Assembly: GCF_029360765.1 (NCBI RefSeq)
Contig: NZ_JARKNA010000002.1
Coordinates: 1-56,704 of the forward strand
DNA: 56,704 bases
Origin: Terrimonas pollutisoli
GTDB lineage: Bacteria > Bacteroidota > Bacteroidia > Chitinophagales > Chitinophagaceae
Direction: 5' to 3'
The notes beneath the pieces were generated by a model that was given only the letters and a program-made list of their open reading frames with translations, did not search any database and was not told the origin of the DNA. Each line of letters starts with the position of its first letter. The first letter of the stretch is position 1. The position numbers and the translations under genes were made by a program. This document shows, in pieces, positions 45,409-54,124 of this stretch.

Positions 45409-48216
45409 TTACAACGCTTCCTTTTTCTTATCCTTAAACTCCGACGGTGTCACACCAAACTTTGATTTAAACACCGTAGAGAAATAGCCCTGGGATGAAA
45501 AACCAACTCTAAACGCTACTTCGGAAATAGTTAGATTCTCTTTGGCCAGCAGGAACTTTGCTTTTTGTAACCGCACATTCAGGATATAATCATTCACATT
45601 ATAACCAATCAATGCTTTTACTTTCCGGTATAACTGCACCCGGGAGATGCCAATCTTTTTACAGATATCATCCACCGCAAAATCTTCGTTGGATAAATTG
45701 TTTTCTACCAGTGCCGTGAACTCATTGATAAACTTCCGGTCGATTTTATTGGCTGAGTTAGTCTTTGATTCGGTTGGCAATTCACTGGTATAATGCTCCC
45801 GTAATACGGCGCGGTTCTTCAACAGGTTTTTAATCGTTTCTTCGAGGTATTCCAGGTTGAAAGGTTTTACAATAAATGCATCGGCCTGTGATTTGATACC
45901 GGCTATTTGTTCTGAAATGCTTCCCTTGGCGGTTAATAAGATGATAGGAATATGCGAAGTCCTTATGTCCTGCTTCAATGTTTCGGTGATCTGCAGGCCA
46001 TCCTGTCCCGGTAAAAGAATATCGGAAATGATCAGGTCGGGAACAATATCAAATGCAGCTGTTATGCCTTTTTCACCATTGTCGGCTTCATGTATTTCAT
46101 AACTTTCACCTATTCTTTTTTTCAAAAATGCCCGCAGGTCATCATTATCTTCTATTATCAAAATCGACCGGTCTTTTTCATAAGTACCATTTGTCTCTTC
46201 CTGTAGCTCTACGGGCTCCATATCCGTGGTGTATATCTTCACATCTTCATAGGTATGAATAAGCGAAGCTTTCTCAGCCAGTATTTCATCCGGGTGCAAA
46301 TGTGCTTTGCCAATCGGAAGTTTTATTTCAAAAGCAGTGCCTTTATTCTTTTCGCTTTGTACCGTAATGTATCCATGGTGCAGATCGATCAGTTCTTTAG
46401 ACAGAGACAATCCCAATCCGCTACCGCGAAAACTGGTTTGCCCCTGGTAAAACAATTCGAAAGCATGCGTGGTATCCATACCTATCCCCGTGTCTTCCAC
46501 TTTGATCACAGCCATATTTTCCGCAGTGAGTTTGTCAATGGTCACGGTAATGGTTCCGTTTTCAGCCGTAAACTTAAAGGCGTTGGAGAGCAGGTTGAAT
46601 AATACTTTATCAAGCATGGTCACATCAAACCATACATTCAGATCCTGCACCTTGCTGCTGATCTTATACGAGATGGATTTTTTTTGCGCAATGCCGCGGA
46701 AGGAGTTGGCTATTTCGAGCACGAATTCTGAAATATTATTTTCTGTCGTATGGAGCTTCATTTTCCCTTCTTCTATTTTCCTGAAATCCATCAGCTGGTT
46801 GATCAACCGCAAGAGTCGTATGGAATTTCGCTGGATAAAGTCGAGATTATTCCTGATAGTGAAATGAAGCTTGGGTGACGACAAGGTATCTTCCAGCGGA
46901 CCCATGATGAGTGTAAGTGGAGTCCGTAACTCATGAGAAATATTGGTAAAGAAATTGAACTTGGCATCGGTAGCTTCTTTCACTTTAGCCATCAATTCGA
47001 TCAACTGGTTGCGCTGGTCGGCAATTTCTTCTTTCTGCAACGCCAGTTTTTTATTGATCTTTTTATTTTCCTGTAAATAATAATAAAGGATACCACCAAA
47101 TATTAAAGCGAGGGCCAGTGTAGTCGAAATCGCCAGGATGATATTGGTTTGGTTTTCGGTAATGGCAATTTGCTCTTCGATCTTTTTTTGCCGTTCATCG
47201 ATATCGTCCTGCTGCGCCAGCAGTTTTTCATTTTGCAAGCGCATAATCCTGACATTGGTTGAGTCAATGACGGTGGTCGACAATTCGGTTTCTTTCTGGT
47301 AAGGCTTTTTTTCTAAAATATTAAACGCTGTTTGAATGGCTTCTTCGCCGCCGGTTGGATAAAGTATGGTTGCTTTCAGAATGCCTTTTTCCACCAGGTC
47401 GATACCACCATTTTCACCGGGCAGGCCATCAATGCCGATGATCTTTATTTGTTGATCAAGCCCCAGCTTTTTACATACTTTATAAGCAGCAAAACCAAGG
47501 CGATCGTTTTGAGCAAAGATCAAATCAATATTAGGGAGTGATTGCAGTTTTTCGGTAAACTGTTTTTCCCATTCAACCGGGTACTTGTCCCAATCGGCAC
47601 TGAATCTTGGAAAGGCTTTTATGCCCGGGTATTTTTTTATTACATCAGTGAAGCCCGTATGCCGACCAATATCCGCTGATGAGCCTTTATCGGGACCGGC
47701 AATTTCGAGGACATTCCCTTTGGCTTTTAAAAGTGCAATAGCATAGGCGCCGGCATCTGAACCTATTTTATAATTGTTGGCACCGATAAAGGCGGTATAG
47801 TTTTTTGCCAATGTACTCCTGTCAACCAATATAACGGGGATGCCTTTGGCATACGCTTTTTCAATAATGGGCGCAATGGGTTCTGCTTCGGCGGGGATAG
47901 CGATCAGCAGGTCAACTTTTTCGTCAATCAATTCCTGGATTTGGGCAATCTGTTTGACCGCACTAAGGTTAGCATCTTTTACGATCAACTCTATTTCCGG
48001 GTGAAAGGACAGTTCTCTTTCTACTTCCTTTTGCATGGTCTGTCTCCAGGCATCGCCAAAAGTGCATTGAGAAAAACCGATGCGGTATTTTTTTTCCTGT
48101 TTGTGGCCGGAGCAGGAGCAAAGGAGAATGGATAAGCATAGGGCAAAAAACACCCATGGCTTTTTAATTATACCACTTTTCACCTCGCAGCAATAAGCAA
48201 ACAGTCGGACAAGCAT
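45409..48216 (-). CDS. Hybrid two-component system (HTCS) with periplasmic sugar-binding-protein sensor
   Basis: One-piece sensor kinase and transcription activator of 935 residues in the inner membrane. Order: signal/anchor to ~35; type I periplasmic-binding-protein domain ~40-310, like ribose-binding proteins (YRIGFSQCTFGDAWRQTMQK, IIGIDGLPGENGGIDLVEKG); a coiled region; membrane helix ~358-381; HisKA with His428 (FFTNISHELRTPLTLI); HATPase with N box ~540-549 (FNLLSNAFKF), DTGIG and GSGLGLS; receiver domain ~682-800 with the phospho-acceptor Asp732 (IISDILLPG); AraC-type helix-turn-helix ~830-930. Most HTCS have a beta-propeller sensor; the binding-protein type is known from the fructose sensor BT1754 of the Bacteroides fructan locus. 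It is divergent from the transport genes it should activate. Confidence 0.94.
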   Translation of the reverse strand: MLVRLFAYCCEVKSGIIKKPWVFFALCLSILLCSCSGHKQEKKYRIGFSQCTFGDAWRQTMQKEVERELSFHPEIELIVKDANLSAVKQIAQIQELIDEKVDLLIAIPAEAEPIAPIIEKAYAKGIPVILVDRSTLAKNYTAFIGANNYKIGSDAGAYAIALLKAKGNVLEIAGPDKGSSADIGRHTGFTDVIKKYPGIKAFPRFSADWDKYPVEWEKQFTEKLQSLPNIDLIFAQNDRLGFAAYKVCKKLGLDQQIKIIGIDGLPGENGGIDLVEKGILKATILYPTGGEEAIQTAFNILEKKPYQKETELSTTVIDSTNVRIMRLQNEKLLAQQDDIDERQKKIEEQIAITENQTNIILAISTTLALALIFGGILYYYLQENKKINKKLALQKEEIADQRNQLIELMAKVKEATDAKFNFFTNISHELRTPLTLIMGPLEDTLSSPKLHFTIRNNLDFIQRNSIRLLRLINQLMDFRKIEEGKMKLHTTENNISEFVLEIANSFRGIAQKKSISYKISSKVQDLNVWFDVTMLDKVLFNLLSNAFKFTAENGTITVTIDKLTAENMAVIKVEDTGIGMDTTHAFELFYQGQTSFRGSGLGLSLSKELIDLHHGYITVQSEKNKGTAFEIKLPIGKAHLHPDEILAEKASLIHTYEDVKIYTTDMEPVELQEETNGTYEKDRSILIIEDNDDLRAFLKKRIGESYEIHEADNGEKGITAAFDIVPDLIISDILLPGQDGLQITETLKQDIRTSHIPIILLTAKGSISEQIAGIKSQADAFIVKPFNLEYLEETIKNLLKNRAVLREHYTSELPTESKTNSANKIDRKFINEFTALVENNLSNEDFAVDDICKKIGISRVQLYRKVKALIGYNVNDYILNVRLQKAKFLLAKENLTISEVAFRVGFSSQGYFSTVFKSKFGVTPSEFKDKKKEAL

Positions 48217-48505
48217 GACTGCAAGTTGATGTATTTTTTAGAATTCCCTTTCTAATAATGTTTGCCTTTGTTTTAATCCCGTTTCCGCAGGTGTTTTTGA
48301 TCCACCCCGATGAGATTTTTTTAGAAAAAGCGGAGACAAATTTTGAAAAGACCTAAACAGGGTTTAAATAATTGCGTATTAAATATTTGAAAATTAATGG
48401 ATTAATATTTTTTGACAGATTATACAAATTCAGATCATTTTGATACGATACTGAAAGGCAAATGGGGCTATCGGCAACCATATTTGTGGCAGAAATTATT
48501 GCCAT
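48217..48505. promoter_or_regulatory. Divergent control region of the HTCS locus
   Basis: This 289-bp AT-rich gap should hold both promoters and the HTCS binding site. On the plus strand TTTG (48411-48414) and TCATTTTG (48435-48442) are 20 bp apart and resemble the -33 and -7 boxes; the MFS gene starts 63 bp later. ATTAATGGATTAAT near 48394 is a symmetric AT-rich stretch. No binding motif can be proved by eye. Confidence 0.35.
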
Positions 48506-49837
48506 ATGAATAGAAGAAATGTATTTCTTTGGTCCCTGGTCATTGCCCTCGGCGGCTTCCTCTTTGGATTTGATACAGCAGTTATCTCCGGTGCCGAACA
48601 ATCAATACAGAAATACTGGACCCTTACCACTGTCGAACACGGCTTCACTGTTTCCATCGCTTTAATAGGAACAATCATCGGCGCCTTATTGGGGTCGGTA
48701 CCTTCCGACAAACTGGGTCGTAAAAAGACACTTTATATTATTGCTTTCTTATACCTGGTCTCTTCATTGGGTACCGCACTGGCCAACGATTGGTATGTTT
48801 TTTTGGCCTTCCGTTTTTTGGGTGGCCTCGGAGTTGGGGCTTCATCGGTTACCGCACCTATTTATATCTCAGAAATTTCACCGGCAGAAAGAAGAGGCAA
48901 ACTGGTTGGTTTGTTCCAGTTCAATGTGGTGTTTGGCATCGTCGTCTCTTACTTTTCCAATTATCTTATCGGGCAAACAGGGGAAGACGCCTGGCGGTTG
49001 ATGCTTGGAATACAAGCTGTTCCTGCTGCTATTTTCTTTTTCCTGTTGCGCTTTGTACCTGAAAGTCCCCGCTGGTTGATCATGAAAAAGGGCAAGGTGG
49101 AAGAAGCCCGGGAAATATTTAAGATCATCAACCCGGCTACAGCTGATAAAATAATCACCGAAATAGAAACTACGGATAAAGAAGAAAAAGCGATTCTGCA
49201 AAAAGATCCTTTGTTTTCCAAACGATATAAAACACCTGTGATGCTGGCGATACTGTTTGCGGTATTCAACCAGGTATCAGGTATCAATGCCATCATTTAT
49301 TATTCACCCCGCATTTTTGAAATGACGGGCCTTGGTGAAAGTTCATCCTTATTATCAACAGCCGGGCTGGGCTTGATCAACTTTACGTTCACGTTGCTCG
49401 CCATGAATTTTATTGATCGCATTGGCAGAAGAACACTGATGCTGATCGGTTCATTGGGATTGATCTTCACGCTGGCGATGGTTTCGTATTCGTTTTACGC
49501 CGAAAGTTTTAACGGCTTCGCTGTTCCCGTATTCTTATTTATTTATATCGCCTTTTTTGCTTTCTCGCAGGGCGCCGTCATTTGGGTTTTCATTTCAGAA
49601 ATATTTCCCAACCAGGTCAGGGCCAAAGGGCAAACCTTGGGAAGTACCACTCATTGGGTGATGGCAGCGGCTATTGCTTTTTCCTTTCCGTATCTCGCCG
49701 AAAAAGCCGGCGGTGGTCACACCTTTCTTTTCTTCTGTATCATGATGTGCATCCAGTTAATTTTTGTGTGGAAGATAATGCCGGAGACAAAAGGCAAATC
49801 GCTGGAGCAGATCGAGCACACATTGGTGTTGCATTAA
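48506..49837 (+). CDS. Sugar-porter-family MFS transporter
   Basis: Inner-membrane sugar importer of 443 residues with about 12 membrane helices, probably a proton symporter. Sugar-porter signatures are complete: GFLFGFDTAVISGA in helix 1, SDKLGRKK after helix 2, RFLGGLGVGASSVTAPIYIS EISPAERRG around loop 4, VPESPRWL at ~185-191 before the central loop, NQVSGINAIIYYSPRIF in helix 7, DRIGRR, and PETKGKSLEQIE at the C-terminus. The sugar is likely fructose, judged by the kinase behind it and by the HTCS type; this is inferred from context. It is the first gene of the operon divergent from the HTCS. Confidence 0.93.
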   Translation: MNRRNVFLWSLVIALGGFLFGFDTAVISGAEQSIQKYWTLTTVEHGFTVSIALIGTIIGALLGSVPSDKLGRKKTLYIIAFLYLVSSLGTALANDWYVFLAFRFLGGLGVGASSVTAPIYISEISPAERRGKLVGLFQFNVVFGIVVSYFSNYLIGQTGEDAWRLMLGIQAVPAAIFFFLLRFVPESPRWLIMKKGKVEEAREIFKIINPATADKIITEIETTDKEEKAILQKDPLFSKRYKTPVMLAILFAVFNQVSGINAIIYYSPRIFEMTGLGESSSLLSTAGLGLINFTFTLLAMNFIDRIGRRTLMLIGSLGLIFTLAMVSYSFYAESFNGFAVPVFLFIYIAFFAFSQGAVIWVFISEIFPNQVRAKGQTLGSTTHWVMAAAIAFSFPYLAEKAGGGHTFLFFCIMMCIQLIFVWKIMPETKGKSLEQIEHTLVLH

Positions 49838-49872
49838 ACAGGTTTAGTAGTTAAAATCAAAAAACGTTTGAT

Positions 49873-50781
49873 ATGACCGATGCAAAAAAAATAGTTTGTT
49901 TTGGTGAAATCTTATGGGACATACTTCCTTCCGGAGCCGTGCCCGGCGGTGCTCCAATGAATGTGGCCTATCATCTTCGCAAACTGGGACTGGATCCGGG
50001 AATTGTAACCCGTGTGGGTATCGATGACCGGGGTAAAAAGCTAATTGACCTGTTGAATGAAAATGGTATAACCACGGATCATATTCAGTTGGACTACGAC
50101 ATTCCAACCGGTATTGTAAATGCTACCGCTAATGAACATGGCGAAATGCAATATGATATTGTTGCACCGGCTGCCTGGGATTTTATTGCGTTGGACGATG
50201 TTACCGTTGAACTGGTAAAAAGCGCCAGTCATTTCATTTTTGGCAGCCTTGTCAACCGAAACAGCACTTCCCGAAATACGCTGTTTGCATTATTAGAAAC
50301 TGCACAACAAAAAGTGCTTGACATTAACCTGCGCCCACCGCATTTTAATCGCCAGTTGGTAGAAGATCTGTTAAGCAGGGCCGATATCATAAAAATGAAT
50401 AGTGCGGAACTGGAACTGATCACCGGTTGGTTTACCAGGTATAAAACTATGACTGACCGGATCGCCATCATACAAGATAGATTCAAGGTGCCCCGCATTA
50501 TTGTTACGATGGGAGGTGATGGAGCCATGGTAAATATAGAAGGTGAACTCTACGGGCATCCCGGCTATGTGGTCGATGTTGCTGATACCATCGGAAGTGG
50601 CGACTCATTCCTGGCTGCTTTTCTTTTCAAACAATTAAATAATTACGGGCCCAAAGAGTCGCTGGCCTTTGCCAGTGCCTTAGGTGCATTGGTCGCTTCT
50701 AATACCGGCGGCTGGCCCGCTTACGAAATAAACGATATACAAAAACTCGCTGCTTCACAAAGCGCTGTATTCATTCAATAA
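49873..50781 (+). CDS. PfkB-family sugar kinase, probable fructokinase
   Basis: Cytoplasmic kinase of 302 residues that should phosphorylate the sugar brought in by the MFS transporter 35 bp upstream. The family marks are GGAPMNVAYHLRKLG near the N-terminus (PfkB signature 1), ILDINLRPP-like VLDINLRPPHF, IIVTMGGDGAMV, and the ATP/anion-hole signature DTIGSGDSFL at 238-247 with the catalytic base Asp244. The length and the short, lid-type N-terminus (ICFGEILWDILP-like) fit fructokinases of Bacteroidota fructan loci. Another sugar substrate of the PfkB family cannot be excluded. Confidence 0.9.
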   Translation: MTDAKKIVCFGEILWDILPSGAVPGGAPMNVAYHLRKLGLDPGIVTRVGIDDRGKKLIDLLNENGITTDHIQLDYDIPTGIVNATANEHGEMQYDIVAPAAWDFIALDDVTVELVKSASHFIFGSLVNRNSTSRNTLFALLETAQQKVLDINLRPPHFNRQLVEDLLSRADIIKMNSAELELITGWFTRYKTMTDRIAIIQDRFKVPRIIVTMGGDGAMVNIEGELYGHPGYVVDVADTIGSGDSFLAAFLFKQLNNYGPKESLAFASALGALVASNTGGWPAYEINDIQKLAASQSAVFIQ

Positions 50782-50796
50782 CTAAAACTGCTGTCA

Positions 50797-50952
50797 ATGA
50801 AAAAGAACAATGCTGCTTATTTCAATCTTTTGTCGGATGACCCGGTTTATCCCGGTTCTTCTATCATGCCTTCATCTGCTGTCACACGACAGGATGATCA
50901 TGAACGCTTACTCACTCTGAACATGAACGTTACTAATTTTTTAAACTTTTAA
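50797..50952 (+). CDS. Possible small protein (51 codons) between kinase and SusC
   Basis: An ATG-started frame of 51 codons ends in TAA and fits exactly between the kinase stop (15 bp before) and the SusC start (11 bp after). It reads MKKNNAAYFNLLSDDPVYPG, then SSIMPSSAVTRQDDHERLLT and LNMNVTNFLNF. It has no signal peptide or membrane segment, and no family is recognised. The tight spacing and even composition favour a real operon member, but a chance ORF in a SusC leader is also possible. Confidence 0.4.
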   Translation: MKKNNAAYFNLLSDDPVYPGSSIMPSSAVTRQDDHERLLTLNMNVTNFLNF

Positions 50953-50963
50953 AAATTGCCATT

Positions 50964-53900
50964 ATGAGAAGACTGCTTTTCTTATTTCCGTTGCTGTCGC
51001 TGGCAATAGTTTCATTTGCACAGCAAAAAACCATTACCGGTACAGTCACAGCAAAATCGGATAAAACACCATTGCCGGGTGTTTCTGTTCAATCAAAAAA
51101 CAAAACGGTGCTTACAGATGTAATGGGAAAATTTTCCATTGAAGCGGCGCCGGGTGATGATCTCACTTTGACGTATATAGGAAGAAAACCTGTTACACTC
51201 AAAGTGACCGGCGACAATCTGAGCTTCGCTGTTGAGATGGAAGAAGGTGTGAAGGAGGAAGATATTGTAGTAGTTACCGGTTACACGGCGCAACGTAAAA
51301 AAGATTTGACCGGTGCTGTAGCTGTTGTGGACCTGGCGCCGATTAAAAACAATAGTTCAGGCAATACCATGCAGGCCCTGCAAGGCCGTGTTGCCGGTTT
51401 GTATATTGAAAAAAATGGGGGCTCGCCCAATGGTAGTAACTCCCGGATCCTGATAAGGGGATCAAATACATTAGGTGTAAATGATCCGCTTTATATCATT
51501 GATGGAATACCTACCACCAGGCCCGAAGTATTTCAAAACCTGGATCCCGCTGTGATTGCATCGGTGCAGGTGTTAAAAGATGCGTCTGCTGCTTCAGTGT
51601 ATGGCGCCCGTGCATCGAATGGCGTTATTATCGTTACTACTAAAAATGGCGGTAACACAGATGGTAAAGTAAACTTTCAATTCAACAGCAGTGTTTCTGC
51701 TCAGTCAGAAAAAGCATCCCGCTTTGATATGCTGAATTCTGTTGACAGGGGTAAAGCTTTGTGGCAAGCTTCTGTAAATGACAGGCAGGACCCTGCAGGT
51801 GCTTATGGTGAAATTTATGATTTCAGTTGGAACAATGATTTTGATAATCCTGTGTTGAACTCTGTAACTGTGAAGCCATTTGTTGGTGGCGATCAAAATA
51901 CCCCGGCTGGCAATACCGACTGGCAGGATGTAATGTATAAGACAGGTTTTGTGACCAATAATAGTTTAACCGCTTCGGCCGGTAACAGGAATTCATCACT
52001 GGAAGTAAACCTGGGTTATTATAAAAATACGGGTATGTTGCGCTACACCGGTTATGAAAGAATGAGTGGAAGCATCAATGCCATCACAAGAGGATTTAAT
52101 AACAAAGCTACATTTGGTGTCAACATCCGTGTTGCCAACTCCAATGAAACATTGGTATCAAGGGATATTGGTGGTGCATCCACTACAGGGTTAGCCGTTA
52201 CATTGGCGCCAACGATTCCTGTTTATCAAAAAGACGGTGTGACCTTTGCAGGTGCATCCGGTGCAGGCTATTCCGATCGTAATAATCCATTGCACATGCA
52301 ATTTTTATCAAGATGGGATAACGCCAACCGCTTGTCATCTTTTGGTAGTGCGTTTGTAGAAATACAACCCATCCGCAATTTGTTTTTCAAATCAACATTG
52401 GGTGCTGATTATGCTACTTACCTGAATAAAACAATCCTGCCAACTTTTACAGAAGGTGCATTTAACAGAACTACCAATAGCCTGACGCTGGATCAAAACA
52501 AATATTTGAGTTATACTTTTTCCAACACGGTTCGGTACAACTGGGATTTGAACAGCGACAATAATTTCAAATTCCTTGCCGGTACAGAGTATATTAAAAC
52601 AGATCTCGATTATCAAAATACCCGGAAAGAAGGTTTCACTATTCAAACAGAAGAGTATTTCACATTGAGCGCTGCTACCGGCAATACCAAGGTTGCCGGT
52701 GGTTCAACTGGTAACCGCTTATATTCGTTGTTCGGTCGAATCGATTACAACTACGCTGATAGATACCTGGCATCAGTAACCCTTCGCAGGGATGGTTCTT
52801 CCCGTTTTGGTGAGGACAACCGTTATGGCTTTTTCCCAGCCGCTTCTGTGGGCTGGAGAATAGACCGGGAATCTTTTATGCTGGATAGTAAACTGTTTAC
52901 TGAATTAAAACTAAGAGCCGGTATTGGTCGTGTGGGTAACCAACAGATTGGTGACTTGAGCCGCTTTGGCCTGTTTGCGACAAGATATGGAACAGCGCTG
53001 TCTGATTTGGTTGGTGGATTCTGGGAGCAATACATGAATATTGGAACTGCCTATTCACTGGCTGGTGGTAATACCGGTGTGTTGCCATCAGGATTTGTTC
53101 AAACACAGGCAGCGAACTCAAGGTTGAAATGGGAAACCACCGATGAAGTAAATGCAGGTGTTGATTTTTCGCTGATGAAAAATAGAATCTTCGGTTCGTT
53201 CGATTATTTTTCCAGGAAGACAACAGGTATTCTTATTACACCACCCATTGCATCAGCATTAGGTGAAGGACAGCAGAAAACAGTAAACGGAGCATCCAAA
53301 ACCAACAGGGGTTGGGAGTTTGTGCTGGGTTATCGTGGTGAAAGAATCGGTGACTTTGCTTACAATGTGCAATTAAATCTTGCTCATTTCAGGGATAAGA
53401 TCACGGAGTTGCCAGAGGCAGTACGTCCAGCTTACCCGGGTAATTTGGTTAACACGATCATTGGTCATTCGCAGTTTGACATCTTCGGTTACAAAACTGC
53501 CGGATTGTTCCAATCACAAAGTGAAGTAGATGGTGCACCTACACAGATCGGCGCCGGCCCCGGCAGGATCCGTTATGTAGATATCAATAATGACAAAGTG
53601 ATCAATGATCTCGATCGCACCTGGATAGGTACAACACTTCCGGCTTTGGAATATGGTATCAGGATAGATGCGAACTATAAAAAATTTGACCTGTCCATAT
53701 TCGGTTCGGGTGTGGCAGGAAGAGAAGGATTTGATGTGTACACCGTGTTTAACAACCTGATGAAAAGCAGAGAGAATGTTGGCCCTGGTGTATTCGACGG
53801 ATGGACGCCTACACATACCAATACAAAAGTGCCTGCATTAACCCTGAAGGATAATAACAATGAAGGCCGCACATCCGACTATTTCATGGTAAGTACTTCC

Positions 53901-54101
53901 TATTTCAAAATGAGAAATATCCAACTGGGCTATAGCCTGGAGAAGAAATCTGTTTTTTCAAGACTGCGTTTCTTCTTAATGGCGGAAAACCTGTTCTGGT
54001 TTAAGAGTAAAGATCATTTAAGCCCCGATCCTGAAAGAATAGACCTGGGGCCAATACCTGTACCTAAGATTTACACTTTTGGTATCAATGCATCCTTTTA
54101 A
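50964..54101 (+). CDS. SusC/RagA-like TonB-dependent receptor without STN domain, module 3
   Basis: Outer-membrane glycan importer of 1045 residues. After a signal peptide (MRRLLFLFPLLSLAIVSFAQ) comes directly the carboxypeptidase-regulatory-like domain (~22-93; TITGTVTAKSDKTPLPGVSV), then a TonB-box-like DIVVVTGY, the plug (~110-220; MQALQGRVAGLYIEKNGGSP, ILIRGSNTLGVNDPLYIIDG, VLKDASAASVYGARASNGVI) and a beta-barrel ending INASF. It has no STN domain, unlike the two SusC proteins beside sigma/FecR pairs. This fits control by the HTCS upstream instead. With the sensor type and kinase it likely imports fructan oligosaccharides. Confidence 0.95.
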   Translation: MRRLLFLFPLLSLAIVSFAQQKTITGTVTAKSDKTPLPGVSVQSKNKTVLTDVMGKFSIEAAPGDDLTLTYIGRKPVTLKVTGDNLSFAVEMEEGVKEEDIVVVTGYTAQRKKDLTGAVAVVDLAPIKNNSSGNTMQALQGRVAGLYIEKNGGSPNGSNSRILIRGSNTLGVNDPLYIIDGIPTTRPEVFQNLDPAVIASVQVLKDASAASVYGARASNGVIIVTTKNGGNTDGKVNFQFNSSVSAQSEKASRFDMLNSVDRGKALWQASVNDRQDPAGAYGEIYDFSWNNDFDNPVLNSVTVKPFVGGDQNTPAGNTDWQDVMYKTGFVTNNSLTASAGNRNSSLEVNLGYYKNTGMLRYTGYERMSGSINAITRGFNNKATFGVNIRVANSNETLVSRDIGGASTTGLAVTLAPTIPVYQKDGVTFAGASGAGYSDRNNPLHMQFLSRWDNANRLSSFGSAFVEIQPIRNLFFKSTLGADYATYLNKTILPTFTEGAFNRTTNSLTLDQNKYLSYTFSNTVRYNWDLNSDNNFKFLAGTEYIKTDLDYQNTRKEGFTIQTEEYFTLSAATGNTKVAGGSTGNRLYSLFGRIDYNYADRYLASVTLRRDGSSRFGEDNRYGFFPAASVGWRIDRESFMLDSKLFTELKLRAGIGRVGNQQIGDLSRFGLFATRYGTALSDLVGGFWEQYMNIGTAYSLAGGNTGVLPSGFVQTQAANSRLKWETTDEVNAGVDFSLMKNRIFGSFDYFSRKTTGILITPPIASALGEGQQKTVNGASKTNRGWEFVLGYRGERIGDFAYNVQLNLAHFRDKITELPEAVRPAYPGNLVNTIIGHSQFDIFGYKTAGLFQSQSEVDGAPTQIGAGPGRIRYVDINNDKVINDLDRTWIGTTLPALEYGIRIDANYKKFDLSIFGSGVAGREGFDVYTVFNNLMKSRENVGPGVFDGWTPTHTNTKVPALTLKDNNNEGRTSDYFMVSTSYFKMRNIQLGYSLEKKSVFSRLRFFLMAENLFWFKSKDHLSPDPERIDLGPIPVPKIYTFGINASF

Positions 54102-54124
54102 GTAAATCAAAAAACGTAATCAAA

